Shown: in pieces, positions 1 through 11,196 of the stretch | Layout of the letters: every line of letters starts with the position of its first letter | Position numbering within the stretch: position 1 is the first letter of the stretch | Notes under the pieces: model-generated | What the model was told of the DNA's origin: nothing | The model's database searches: none | What the model saw: the letters and a program-made list of their open reading frames with translations, nothing else | Assembly (NCBI GenBank): GCA_015680685.1 | Contig: MNCI01003443.1 | Span: 285,808-349,807 of the forward strand | Reading direction: 5' to 3' | Origin: Gnetum montanum | Taxonomy: Eukaryota > Streptophyta > Gnetopsida > Gnetales > Gnetaceae | DNA: 64,000 nucleotides | Program-made: the position numbers and the translations under genes

Positions 1-735
1 GCCACATGCACCAATTTCTAATAATGGTACTCATTTTACAAGCACCACCTTTTGAAATCTCATGTAATGCTTAGGGGTAGAATATAAATTAATAACACCA
101 TACCAACCCCAAGCTAATGGAAAAGCTAAGGTTACCAATAGAGAGATCACTAAGATCTTAACCAGAACAATTAGCAAATATAGGAGAGATTGAAGAACAA
201 AACATAATGATGCCCTTTGAGCCAACCACTCAATATGGAAACTGCCTATAGGCTATTCTCCCTATGAGTTGGTGTACAAAAACTTCCAACTCTTCATATT
301 TAATCTAAACTTCGTACACTTTTAACAACTTGTGACCTTGACCTTAGTCTTAGTCTAGCATAGAAAGAAAGACTAATTAGCCTTAACATGCTAGATGAGA
401 ATATATTGGTAGCCCTATTTTTGAATGAAGTACATAATACATTCAGAAAATAATGCCATCACCTCAAAATTAGGAAAGTAAAATTTCAACCTGGAGACAA
501 GGTCCTTTACTGGAACCCCACACATGTACGACAACGAACTAAGTTTCAAACATTGTGGGAAGGGTCTTACATCATCTTTGAAACATTTCCTTCTAGAATC
601 ATTTTGATCTACAAATCTAAAATCCCAAATAAGAAAATGTTTTTTAACATGCAACAAGTAAATCCTTTCCATGAGCCCAAGAGAGCTAGTGCTAGCAACA
701 CCTCCCTGGATGAACACCCATGCTCAATTTTTTAG
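1..735 (+). pseudogene. Integrase C-terminal half of element A (broken)
   Basis: Read with frame changes, it gives the second half of a gypsy integrase. There is an ISNNGTHF motif at about 16-45, where the family has the second catalytic Asp followed by NGTHF. Then come TPYQPQANGKAKVTNREIT (about 95-160, containing the catalytic Glu region), YRRDW, and GYSPYELVY at about 250-280. The second part (about 465-700) has RKVKFQPGDKVLYWNPTHV, FQTLWEGSYII and QQVNPFHEP, which is the C-terminal GPY/F-type module. No chromodomain follows. In-frame stops and frameshifts make it a pseudogene. Confidence 0.85.
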
Positions 736-2766
736 ATCTCCTCCTTCCAACTTAGTCATGGGGGAGATGGCCATCCATGCTAATTATATAAGTGGCTCCT
801 CAATTTTTATACTTTTTTGTTTTACACATTTTTATTTTTACACTTTTTTTACACCATCATTAGTACATTTTACCTTTCTTGGATATTTTATAATTTCTTT
901 TATATTTTACTTTATTTTGATTTGATATTCTAATGTTTTCTAATGTTTTTTTTTTTCACTTTCTTTACTGCCAACAGGACACAATGATTCTATAGTCATT
1001 TCCTAATGGTGGTTTGTACTTAATGTTATTTGATTACTAATGTCTGGTTTCTATATTTGAATTTTGATAATTGATAACTAAGACATGGTTTCTTTTTCAT
1101 GGAACAGGTAATGAGTCCACATCATCCACCCATCCATAGAATACTATGGTATTCCTAGTTTTGGAAATATAAGGTTCCTTTCCTTAATGAAACTTTAATG
1201 AACTTATGACCTTGGTAGTTTTCAAACTTGGAAAGGATTCAAATGGATTAATAAGGGTTCAAAAGTATTTAATGCTCTTTGTACTTGCCTATCCTCTTGA
1301 GCGCATGGGTGTTTTCATGGATTTTTTACCATTTCACTATTGACCAATAACAAGAAGCTAAAGCCTTTGCACGGTGTGCTTCCCATCAAAAAATTGATAA
1401 AAATATTATATCCAAAAAAAAGAAAACTATGGGAATTTAAAGCACATCCCTTAGATAAAATAATAGGCTAAAAGCACAGCTTATGGGACTAGAAAGACAT
1501 GTTACCCATGCCTAAAGGTCCCATCTAATGAACATCCTTTCTCACTTCCTACTTCTCTTTGCCTCTCAATAAGGAATAATGATTAATTTGTGGGAGCACT
1601 CTTGTATTTTGAGGGGTTGGGTAGCTCTTAAAGTATCAATGTGAAGCCACTGGAAGTGGTTGGTTTTAATCTTGACTAAAGATGGACTTTATTGGGTCAT
1701 TTAACCATCAAATCCATAAGGGAATTCATGTGACTATAATTTGGAACTCCATTCCACCTTCTCTCTCATCCACAAATGCTTTTCATTTTTCACCTCATTT
1801 CCAATTTCCATGTCTTGTTCAATGTCTTATGACTTAGTTTAATTTGTTAAAATTCTTAGATAGATTCTTCTAGATTAGGTCCTTAACTTTCCAAAACCAT
1901 TAATCAACTGCAGGGCTCACAAACTCCTTGGTTTGAGAATATGCAAGGCCAAAAAGAACATGAGCCTACTATGGGAAGGATCCACTTGCATATCACTTGG
2001 TTGGGTTAGCTAAGTTTCTTATCCTTAGGCATTTTTCCAATCAAATCATTCCATATTTCCCATCAGTTGCATCCAACTGTGCACTCCTTAATGGCATTTC
2101 TTCAACATAACAACTTGATTCTCTAATCCAAAATTCCAATTTTATGAATAGTCAAGCCCTCTTCAAGATTTTCATTATGTTCACAACTTTTTTGGCTCTC
2201 TAAGAATCCCAATTTCTTATTGAAACTTCTTATATCCTTCAAATTTTTAAATGTGAAAAATTTTCTCAATAGGCTCCATCAACGAGATCCCATTGACACA
2301 ACGCAAAAATCCTATAAATATATGGCCACACTTTTCCATTTTTGACATTTAAGCTCAAACAAGGAGTGGGAGGGGGAGGAGTTTTTAAAATTTTTAGAGC
2401 CCAAAACCTTCCAAGGGCAATAACTTCCTAACTGTTTGTCTAATTAACTTTGTTCTTTGGTCCTACAACTATTGGAGGTAAGCTCTTTGTGTGGAGGACA
2501 CAAACCTTAGGTTTTTAATGAAAACGTTTTTGAAATTTTTCTAACTTGCACAAAGGTTTAACTAATAAACTAACATTAAAACACCAATTGAAAAAAGTTA
2601 AGCCCTTTCCAAAAACTCTGATGACCTTCTAAAGTCAAATAACATTAAAATAATCAACCTTCCATGGTCAAAACTTAGCCAAAGTGTAACTATCCAATGA
2701 GATAAGGTACCCAAAAGTTATAAGTTACACATTGTATGCTAATCCTTGGTTATGTTGTGACCATAC
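736..2766 (+). other. Non-coding spacer of element A between pol and the third ORF
   Basis: About 2 kb with no readable coding sequence. It begins with a T-rich stretch (about 790-960) and contains a block at 1098-1130 (ending AGTCCACATCATCCACC) that recurs in D at about 57730-57765. A block near 1975-2010 (CTACTATGGGAAGGATCCAC) recurs in D near 58640. The last 80 bases resemble the sequence just before the third-ORF start in B2, C and D, so the spacer is a family character rather than a random insertion. Confidence 0.7.
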
Positions 2767-5728
2767 ATGGCACCTAAGGGAAAGCATGCACAAGAGGGAG
2801 GACCATCCCAACCAAAGGACAAATGGCCAAGAATTAGAAGGGGCCATGAATAGCCCCAAGAGTAGGTAGCTAAAACCCATGCAATGGGACCTCTTTGGGA
2901 GGAGCTTGAAGTGAAATTTGTTAGATAGATTTCCAAAGAAGCAACTATGATAGAACGGTCTCATTGGGATGAGGCACCAGAGCTAAGACCAAACCTTAAG
3001 GTCACCTTAATGGAGGCTTGCCTCAAGTAGATAACATTCAAAGAGGTTCAAGAATCTATTCTCCAAGACTAAACTTTGGATCCTTCTTGGAGTTTTCTCC
3101 TCTAGAAGTTAAAGCTCAATTACAGAACTCTCCCATTTGGTTCCCCATCACTTCTAGTGGGGACTGGTACATGGAAAAAACATACCTTTTTTGGAACAAT
3201 CGGCAAGCCAGTTCAATGGCCAAAATCAAGGGTATTTCTATGTCCTACTTGGTGAAAGCAATCTCTAAGGCCCTTGAGTTACCATAAACTAGGGCCAATC
3301 TTGCAAAAATTCCAATGTAAGAAAACCTAGGCATCAAGAATGGACACAATGGTGTTATGGAGTGGATCACAAGGATTTTAGTGCACTCACCATTGTAGAA
3401 AATGCATACTTTAAGATTGCGGTCTTTCATCTCAATCTAACAATGAGGCCCAACAAGATCATAGTTTTCTCTACTTGTGTGTGTGCAACTCTAAGCAATA
3501 GGTTCTCAGTCAACCTTCCATAGCTAATCTATCTTGAGATAGAAAAGTGCTTCAAGTAGAACAAACGTGGAAGGAATGCACTCCATTTTTCATGCCTCAT
3601 TAGAAAATTATGTAAGAGGGGAGGCATAACCTACTAAACAAATGATGTAGTATGATGTGCTCCAATTACCTCTTGGGAAGAAATGATAAAGGACAAGGTG
3701 GCTATGAAGGTGATCCAAGAAGAGGAGCAGTAACCACCACCTCCACCACCCACTCATGAGACAATTTTGAAGACTTCTGCTACCATTGAGGGTATGTGTG
3801 AACTCCAAGAGTAGCTCTTGCAGTAGCAACAAGCATAAACAAGTTGTGGTGACCCATCTATGTATAAACCAACCATGAGCCATCTCAACAAAGTGGTTCA
3901 AACCATAAGTCAGATGGAGGATGGGGCACTAACTTTCTTAGCCCAAATAATGTAGGTGCCTACAAGGTTGAATTCAAGTGCTTAAGAGGTAATGGTGTCT
4001 CTCTAGCAATAACAGTAATTTTTAGACATCTCTAGGAATGTCACTACCTTTTCAGTGTATTTAGAGGAGGGTGAGGGAGCAACTATATTGGTGATGCAGC
4101 ACCATGGGTAGGAGACGAAGACCAAAGTAGTTGCTAACAAAGTGGTCAAAGCACTTAATGCACTTACAACATCGGTACCCAATTTTTCTACACTTAGAGA
4201 TGTGCAAACATCTACAAGAACTCTCAGTGATAGATTAGGCATAGCCCAGCATGAGGAATTGTTGTACTAACTAATGGGAATTGGGCAATCAATTCTGGAT
4301 GTCTTTGATCTTCTAGATACCATCATTGTAACCTAGTTATGGATGCTTAAGTTAAGGGCCAAATGCATTATCATGAACAGGCAACTTAAAATAGCCAAAG
4401 CAGAAAACCAATGCTTGACTTCAAAAGTTTCTAAATTAATAACCCATCTTACTAATATCGTGTGACTCAAAAAATCAATAACACATGATGAAGCTTTTTA
4501 ACAACTTTAGAACAAACTCAAAGAGTTTGAGGATGCCAAGGAGTTGGTGGTCTTTAACCAATTCTTGGCCAATGCCACAACACATAACCTTTAAAAGGAC
4601 TTGATCTAGACTCACCATGAGAATGAGGCCCTAACCATAGAAAATCACCACCTATAGAATGTTGATGTGTAGAAGCAGCAGATGTCAGAATTTATCCATC
4701 AATAGTAGGAGTAACTAGCCAGGGTGAACACAAAATTAAGGAGGTTGGTAGTAGAGAATAAAAACCTCTCAATGGAAAAAGTCCATGCCTTATGCCAGAA
4801 ATTTGCAATCGAGATTAAAACCTATAAAAATTAGGTCCTTTAGTTCAAAATAGTGAAAAATCACTTTAGGGACCAAATGGGATTACAAAAGGAGATCAAT
4901 GAGAAAGAAATCTAATTGGCAATGGCAAAACTCAATGATGCCTTCTAGCAGCTCTGATAAGGAGGTGATGTCTAGCAGCTTATCTTTGATGGGCTAAATA
5001 CATACAATAAGGATAAAATCCATCTAAAGGAGCTATAAATCAAGAAAATTATAGAGTACATGAAGCTTTCCAATCTCCAAAATGCAAACTTGGTGATGTT
5101 GATTTCTGGTAGGCTATGGTTAGAGTTGCAGAAAAAGGTGGCTAGCTTGTACTTATTATATGAGGTAGAGTTCAAGCACCACAAGGAGGCCAAGAAGAAG
5201 CTTAAGATAGCAAATCTGGAACTCAAGGTTCTCAAGGTGAAGTGCACTAATTAAATATCAACTACTAAGAACCTAGCCAAGAGAATGAATGACTACCGAG
5301 AGCTATAGAATGCACTCAGAGTGTTCGACATCAAACTCAAATAATTCACTACCTAGTTTGTTAATGTGAAGGAATTACTCTAGATAATGCTTTGTCCATG
5401 GAATATTCCCATTCTAGCCCACATTGGTCAAGAAACATGGATTGTAAATGATGCTTCAAGTAAGGAGGAGAAGATTAAGGCATTGTTGAATGTCCTCCAT
5501 CTTCTACCAGAAGTTTTAGCTATAGTAGGACAATCACAACAACTGCCTCAACAATTGGGTGTGCATGAAGTAGAAGGAAGTCCTTCAAAACCTTAGGAGC
5601 CTTCACCATCTGGGACTATTGAACTTCTTCATCATCTTCATGTTATCAGAAGAGTTGTGTTTGTCATTCTTATCCTAGTATTCAATTTTCTTGTCCTGTC
5701 ACCAGTTTTTGTAATGATTGTAAAATAG
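2767..5728 (+). pseudogene. Third ORF of element A: coiled-coil protein with hydrophobic C-terminus (env position)
   Basis: Starts at ATG 2767, the same place as the D copy at 59515. It is broken by many TAG/TAA codons at probable CAG/CAA sites and by frameshifts. The N-terminal quarter contains a block (about 3165-3287) with WYMEKTYLFWNNR, shared with D. From about 4370 to 5254 the translation is rich in K, E, Q and L with heptad spacing: a long coiled coil, containing ENHHL and EYMKLSNLQNANLVM, both seen in D. Past a CAG-to-TAG type stop at 5594 the same frame runs into about 23 hydrophobic residues (RRVVFVILILVFNFLVL...) and ends near 5728. Position after pol and a possible membrane anchor suggest an env-like product. 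I see no signal peptide and recognise no named domain. Confidence 0.6.
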
Positions 5729-5839
5729 TACACTTAGGCACTTAGTTTTTATTTTGTTTATTTTGTGTGTCTGTAGTTAGTCAATAATTCCATACCTTCC
5801 AAAATTTTGTGAAGAACTCGAGGATGAGTTTTCATTTAG

Positions 5840-5850
5840 TTGTGGGGGTA
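5840..5850 (+). other. Polypurine tract of element A
   Basis: TTGTGGGGGTA lies directly before the TGATGAG start of the LTR. It is the expected priming site for plus-strand DNA. The same junction occurs in C (13571-13582, reverse), H (48660-48671, reverse) and D (62547-62555). Confidence 0.8.
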
Positions 5851-6523
5851 TGATGAGTCATATTTTTAGATCATGTTGATGAGATGCCATTAATGCAACC
5901 TCGTCAACATGATCCTATCAATAGGATGCTATCATTGGAACCACATCAACGGGATCTCATCAACATGATCCCATCGATGTGGTGTTTAACACATTGATGT
6001 GTACCCATCAACATGGCATCCTATTTCTACCTATAAATGTATGGTAGGATCTTTTCATAGTTTTAGTTAAGTGCTTGCTATTTTTCCATTTGAGAGTTAG
6101 AATGTTTTTTAAGTGCCTATAGTAGAAGTCAAAGAGTGTATGGATCTTTATTTGAGCATTGTTGTACCCAAGCACCTTAGTGTGGATGGCAATAAAGATA
6201 AGATTTTCTAATAAAACCTTACAGCACTTGGAATAGATTAATTATTTCCTTAAGCATTTAATATTCATGCAATTTAGAATAATGTTTTTAAGTAATTAAT
6301 TAATCTTGATTAAATAGCACACATAAAATCATATTCCTCAGTTACACTTAACCATACCCTTGTACTTCACAAGTGGAACTGGGAAGACAATAATTGCAAT
6401 AGTTAGATTCACCTCCTAGAACCAGTGTACTTAGAAACCTAAAGTCTTCAAAATTTGACTAGATCATTAAGTGAACACTAGTGATTCATATGATTTGTTG
6501 TAGGGTATACTCGTTGCTCATTA
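5851..6523 (+). repeat. 3' LTR of element A
   Basis: Begins TGATGAGTCAT after the polypurine tract and ends GCTCATTA (the family end is CTCATCA with C-to-T). It contains a TATA box (6031-6038) and an AATAAAG signal near 6190. The block with CAGTTACACTTAACCATA and GGGAAGACAA at about 6338-6395 is shared with the LTRs of D. It is shorter than the D LTRs (about 673 bp against 917-939). Confidence 0.8.
6031..6038 (+). promoter_or_regulatory. TATA box of the A LTR
   Basis: CTATAAAT about 180 bp into the LTR, downstream of a U3 block of CATCAAC/GTTGATG motifs (5868-6010). The D 3' LTR has CTATAAAT at the matching place (62694-62701). Confidence 0.55.
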
Positions 6524-6894
6524 CTTACTATTTACAAAGGCAACAATGGTTACATCTAATGTAGTTAAGTACTAGTATGTAGATTATCTTACCTATCTAC
6601 TCAATCAAGAAGTCCCTACTGAATAAAACAAGTGAAAGAAACATCAATTTGTATACCATGTTAAACACTACATGGAGATAGAGGGTATTCTTTATAAAAT
6701 TTGTGCAAATGGCCTTGTGTGATGGTGTGCTTTGAAAGAACATCAATTTAGAATTGTCCAAGATGCTTACAAGGGGTCTTGTGGAGGTCACTATGCTAGG
6801 ATGTAAATGACCATTAAAATTTTCATGGTTGGAAACTTTTGGATAATAATCTATAGGCATGATCATTACTTTGTTGATTCATGTCAAAGATATC
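6524..6894 (+). pseudogene. Gypsy element G, integrase N-terminal part (left piece)
   Basis: The translation matches the integrase N-terminus of D (56100-56330). HYMEIEGILYKICANGLV (from about 6680), then WCALKEHQF, then VQDAYKGSCGGHYARM, align with the D residues FMEINRHLYKVCANGLICW and AHEGPCKGHYARR. The piece ends at 6894 with codons reading DSCQRY. Reading resumes in the same gene at 34484, after element E and one copy of its 5-bp duplication are removed. Upstream, element A interrupts the gene. Confidence 0.8.
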
Positions 6895-7177
6895 TATTGA
6901 GTTATGATACTTAGAAAAGTAGATTTAAAAAAACTAGAAATACCTTGATAACTATTATAATTAAAGAACATATTGAAATTGTAACACTATATAAATGCTA
7001 TAATGGCCAGAGTGTTAATCGCATATGTTATACCCAAAATAGTTAAAAATATTAACAGAGATGAATAACATTATACAATATGTCTTTGTTATCTATTGTT
7101 ACTATCTTTTTATGTATGAACAAACAAGAATCAATACATATATAGTTTAGGAAAAATAGTCATATCAACAAGATGAA
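6895..7177 (-). repeat. 3' LTR of element E, left part
   Basis: Read on the minus strand this is the downstream part of the LTR, ending CATAACTCAATA against CATAAAACTCAACA in the 5' LTR (34014). The block 6920-7145 is nearly the same as 34060-34280. F split this LTR at ATGAA 7173-7177; the remainder is at 10999-11164. Confidence 0.85.
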
Positions 7178-7653
7178 TAGACACAACTGTTAGAGATCTA
7201 ACATGTTCTAGAAAGCTTAAGAAATTATTTAGTGTTTATATTCTATAACATCATTAATATTTGTGTACATTGTCATGGTGTACCACACTATCTATAGTGT
7301 TGGTATATTACATAACTTATTATTTATAGTTTGTTACAAATAACTAGTTCTTCAACTTATATTAAGTAATCATTGTGTTTGCTCATTTTCTGAATGTAAC
7401 TATTATTTTTTATCAATATAATTGTTGATTATAGTTTTCTCTTTATGTGTAACATATACATCTAATAATAGAGACACATCATTTAATACTATTCTTTTCT
7501 ATTTATTCTATTTATAAGTTAGATATAACCTATATGCATAATATCATGGGTTATATCATATCTCACAATATGCATCTATTTTTGTATTTTAATAGTCATC
7601 TAGTTGTCTCTAATTTCTTCAACTTGGTAGTTTGAATATCACAAAACTTAACA
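7178..7653 (+). repeat. 5' LTR of element F
   Basis: Ends TTGAATATCACAAAACTTAACA directly before the primer site. The 3' copy ends TTGAATATAACAAAACTTAACA. The start is decayed (TAGACACAACTGTTAGAG) and is set by the ATGAA duplication. The two copies differ at many positions, so the insertion is old. Confidence 0.8.
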
Positions 7654-7669
7654 TGGTATCAAAGCCAAG
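7654..7669 (+). other. Primer-binding site of F (initiator Met-tRNA type)
   Basis: TGGTATCAAAGCCAAG follows the LTR directly. It matches the TGGTATCAGAGC site used with initiator tRNA-Met in many plant LTR elements, with one G-to-A change in the core. In E the matching place (about 33995-34013, reverse) is more decayed. Confidence 0.8.
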
Positions 7670-8141
7670 TTTTGATGAATTTATTAATCAACATTGTGAA
7701 ACATTTGTGTTGCTATGGTGGGTGGTTAATTGCATTTAATGTAAAGATAAGTATAAAAATCAACAATAAAATTTCAATTAAAACATTTGTAAAGAAATCA
7801 AAAAATGTCAAAGAGAGCTCAACGTAACTTGAGAATCTTATTTTAAAGCATATTAAGTTTTAAACTATTTACTCACTTCAAGTATCATCTATAAGTATTT
7901 AAAGTATGATTTACAATTGAAATATCATTTTTTTCTATTTAATTTTTAAAAAATAAGTTGCTTCATGATTTTCTTAATCGATTAATTATGTAAATATATA
8001 TTCCAAAATTTAAATTAGTTTAGAAATAGGAAAATTTTATGCACTAAATTGGATTTATAGCACATGTTATTTTCTACCATGAAAAATATAATTTTAAAAA
8101 CCCTTAATTTTTCAAAGGTTGTAGAGTAACTATTTGTTGAA
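7670..8141 (+). other. Leader of element F
   Basis: About 470 bp of AT-rich sequence between primer site and ORF, with no coding signal. It aligns with the E leader (33528-34013, minus strand), for example the block around 7705-7760 (GTGAAACATTTGTGTTGCTATGG). Confidence 0.6.
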
Positions 8142-9959
8142 ATGGTTTGCAATAGAAGAGGATAAGGACATTCATAGGGATCTTCTAAAAGGAAGCAAAA
8201 TGAATGCTTCCTATCACCAATCTCTTTTGAACATATGCAAAGTGACATACCATCATCATCACCACTACCAACACCATGACCTAGAAGACACCACAAAAAT
8301 CCCCACAGTGAAGCCTCTAGTTCAAAGGACAACATCAAGAAAGTGAAATTACACTCTATGATGTTTGTTTACTTTGAAGGTGTGGCTAATAAAATAAAAA
8401 AATTTAATATGATTTTATCTAAAGATGCATATGCTAGATACTTGGCCCTGAAGATAAGCATCTAGGATTATTATTATGATTTAAGATTGGTTACCAAGTT
8501 GGTAAAGTTTGGTCATCATGCTAACTTAGAAAGGTCTATCTTGACATTTTTTGTAGAGTTTACAATATTAAGGAATGATGCAATGTTTGATAATTTCATG
8601 ATGAATTACAATAATAGCTACTTCATCTATCAAGCTAGAAATACCTAGATATTTTCTAGGATTCAAAATAGGTTCTTGTGGTTCTATGTTCATATGGTAA
8701 AAAATATTTTACATTAAAAAAGGTAGTATTCCCTAGCCACTAGTTGTTATGTTATATTAATGAAGATGAATGGGGAAAAGAATGCACCGCCACCATCATG
8801 AGATTCCTAATTTCATAGCTAATAATGTCATTCTCTAGTTTTGTTAACTTCATTGCTTGCTACATTGCATGAAAGATAGGAAGAGTGCAATATATTAGCC
8901 TTTGTTATGTTTATTCTATGTCATGATGAGGGAGGGAAGCCATGTTGTTTGGTATTCCATTCTCAAGATGGAAATGAGGAACATGTTTATCATATTATAC
9001 TACATCTTCTCCTTATTTTTTTCCTATGGCTACCTCTTACCAACATTTATCAAAGTATTTAATAATTATAACATTTTTGATGTCACCAAAGTAGTGAAAG
9101 GTAATAATAAAGCATTAGTTTGATAGTTATTTCTTAAAGCTTTCTCAAAGCCAATGTAGACTTAATGTTTATGAAATATAATACAATGAGATATTATTTT
9201 AGAGTAGAAGACTACATTGCAATGTTGAGAAATAATAAAATAGTTTTTGATGTTTCCTTAGCATAAAATAAGACATTAAATAAATATCTAACTACCATTT
9301 ATTAATAGAAGGAGAAATATGCCAAAGCTTTTGACAAATTCAAAGGATAGGTTGAAGGAGTAATAAAGGTTGCAAAGAAATAGTATCAAGAATTAGCAAC
9401 ACTAAAGTAAGCAAGGGATACCATGGGTTTTAGAACTAAAATAGAGCTCACGAGTAGATTATGAAAATTAATGGTGCAAACTATGAAGTTAGAGGATGAC
9501 AAGCTTACAATGAAAAATAAGATCTATGAACTCCAAGAAGAGATTAACTCCTTACAAAACTGTGTGAAGGATCTAACTACTCAAAAGAATGAATTATTAT
9601 AGACCTTTAGAATAGAGCGGAAGAAATTAGAAGCCATAGTGAATAATCTGTAATAGTAGGTAATAACTAATAGTTCTATAACTCATTATAAAAAAATGTT
9701 AAAACTTTCCTTAAGAAAAGGCTTTAAGCTTCGACTTCTTACCACTATGGTGCCACCATTTTTGAAGTATAGATATAGAAGATGTTTGCTGAAACTAAAG
9801 TTAAAGAATCAACTAAAGAAGTTTCACCATCATCCTTTAATTCTTGTAGTTCCCAATAAATCCATGGTAAAGGACTCTATAGCAAAGTCACAACTAGAAT
9901 CATCATCAAATATTTTTAATAATATTATGAATGTAAATATATATTTCTTTATTGATTGA
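8142..9959 (+). pseudogene. Long ORF of element F, unknown function (broken)
   Basis: I do not recognise this protein. ATG 8142 opens a frame that stays coherent to about 8730 apart from TAA/TAG/TGA at probable CAA/CAG/CGA codons; frameshifts follow. The parts in order: a basic N-terminus (MVCNRRG, then GSSKRKQNE); VKLHSMMFVYFEGVANKIKKF near 8344; ILTFFVEFTILRNDAM and YNNSYFIYQ and IQNRFLWFYV at 8530-8700; SYGYLLPTFIKVFNNYN near 9018-9080; a coiled coil at about 9330-9640 (KLEDDKLTMKNKIYELQEEI); and a tail with SSSNIFNNIMNVNI ending at 9959. The E copy has the same blocks in the same order, so this is a conserved protein of about 600 residues. It is not a standard gag or pol by motif. Confidence 0.65.
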
Positions 9960-10512
9960 TGATTCAAGTTACTTAATTTACTTATTTGTATTAACATACT
10001 TATGACCTCTTGTATTGGATGATGAATTTATTAAATTTTTAATTTCCCATGATAAGCATGTGTTCTTTTTTTATGGTTTTACATTTTTTTATATTGTAAT
10101 ATATTTTTAAAAATATATAAGAGATACTTGCCCCTAATATCTCTAGTCATTTTTTTCTTACACTTCAAGAGTCATCTAACACAACCAACTTAATTTACAA
10201 CATTTGTTTAGCAAAGGAAAGTTTCCTACTATCATATTATGTTCATGATAATATTGGATTTAATAATTGAAGTTAGAATTAGTATCTCAGTAGCTCTTTT
10301 GGACATTTAGTGCTCATTATGAATGCATTTTTTTGTAATGGGAATTCCATTTTAAGAGCATTACTCCACAACCATTGATTTTGCTTATAAATTTCAAGTT
10401 CATGTAGTATTGTGAAGTTTAGAAATGATGTGATGTTTTTATTATCACTTATTTTATCAATGTCATGGATTTAATTTTAAATAATGAAGTAGCATTATCC
10501 ATCTCCATGTTA
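9960..10512 (+). other. 3' UTR of element F
   Basis: AT-rich, no coding signal. It aligns with the E 3' region (minus strand, 12060 down to 11180), for example GTGCTCATTATGAATGCATTTTTTTG at about 10308-10335. Confidence 0.55.
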
Positions 10513-10523
10513 AGCTTGGGAGG
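10513..10523 (+). other. Polypurine tract of F
   Basis: AGCTTGGGAGG directly before the 3' LTR. E has GCTTGAGGGATGG at the matching place (11165-11178, reverse). Confidence 0.6.
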
Positions 10524-10993
10524 TAGTCTTAGAGATGTAAGGTATTCTAGAAAGCTTAACATGTTAATTCATGTCTGTATTCTATAACACCATGAATATT
10601 TTTGTACACCATCATAGTGTATCATAGCATCTGTGGTGTTGGTGTATTACATAACTTATTATTTACAATTTTTTGCAAATAATTCAATTCTTAAACCTAT
10701 ATTAACTAATCATCATGTCTGCTTATTCTATTGATATGATTATTTTTTTTATCTATATAAGTGTTGATTTTGGTTTTCTCTAAGTGTGCAACATATACAT
10801 CTAATAACAAAGATACATCATTTATTACTATTCTTCTCTTTTTATTTCTTTTTGTAGTTTGGACACACCATATACACATAACATCATGAGTTATATCATA
10901 TTTCATAATGTGCATCTATTTTGATATTCTAATAGTTATCAAATTGTTTCTAATTTCTTGGACCTAGTGGTTTGAATATAACAAAACTTAACA
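10524..10993 (+). repeat. 3' LTR of element F
   Basis: Aligns over its length with 7178-7653 and ends AACTTAACA. A TATA-like TATATAAG lies at 10754-10761. The duplication ATGAA follows directly. Confidence 0.8.
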
Positions 10994-10998
10994 ATGAA

Positions 10999-11164
10999 AA
11001 ATAGTTAAAACTAATTACAAGATGTAAATAATAGAATTATTAATAACAAAATTTAGCTAACAAGTATCAACACCATGATACTATACTGTAAATATTAAGA
11101 GTGTTACAAAATATAGTACTTGTTTAACATGTTGAACTTGATAAAATATATCAAATCTTTAGTA
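10999..11164 (-). repeat. 3' LTR of element E, right part
   Basis: Continues the E LTR interrupted by F. It aligns with 34300-34478: CAAAATTTAGCTAACAAGTATCAACA against CAAAATTTAACTAATAAGTACCAACA. It is followed by the reverse polypurine tract CCATCCCTCAAGC (11165-11178). Confidence 0.85.
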
Positions 11165-11196
11165 CCATCCCTCAAGCTTAACATGGAAAACTATAA

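Larger units (their letters stand above)
1..6523 (+). mobile_element. Gypsy element A, 3' half (Ty3/gypsy, Athila/Tat branch)
   Basis: The window opens inside the integrase of a plus-strand gypsy element. The order is integrase C-terminal half, a spacer of about 2 kb, a third ORF of about 2.9 kb, polypurine tract and 3' LTR. It matches the 3' half of the full-length element D (50119-63472) throughout. The 5' half lies outside the window. Its 3' LTR abuts the integrase gene of a second plus-strand gypsy (G), so A was inserted into G. The left target duplication cannot be checked; the 5 bases after the LTR are CTTAC. Confidence 0.85.
7178..10993 (+). mobile_element. Element F: complete non-autonomous LTR retroelement (Met-tRNA primer site, unknown ORF)
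   Basis: A 3.8-kb plus-strand element: 5' LTR 7178-7653, primer site 7654-7669, leader, one long broken ORF 8142-9959, 3' UTR, polypurine tract 10513-10523, 3' LTR about 10524-10993. Exact duplications ATGAA flank it (7173-7177 and 10994-10998). The unoccupied version of the target is visible in the other LTR of E near 34290-34310. No gag-pol was seen. The Met-tRNA primer site is the kind used by many Ty1/copia elements. F and E are relatives (LTRs and ORF align), so F landed in a member of its own family. Confidence 0.85.

Noticed and set aside
8134-8346. A 70-residue His-rich ORF as a gene
   Set aside because: It is a shifted frame over the Ser/Pro-rich part of the F ORF (CATCATCACC repeats); the frame from 8142 is supported by the E copy.
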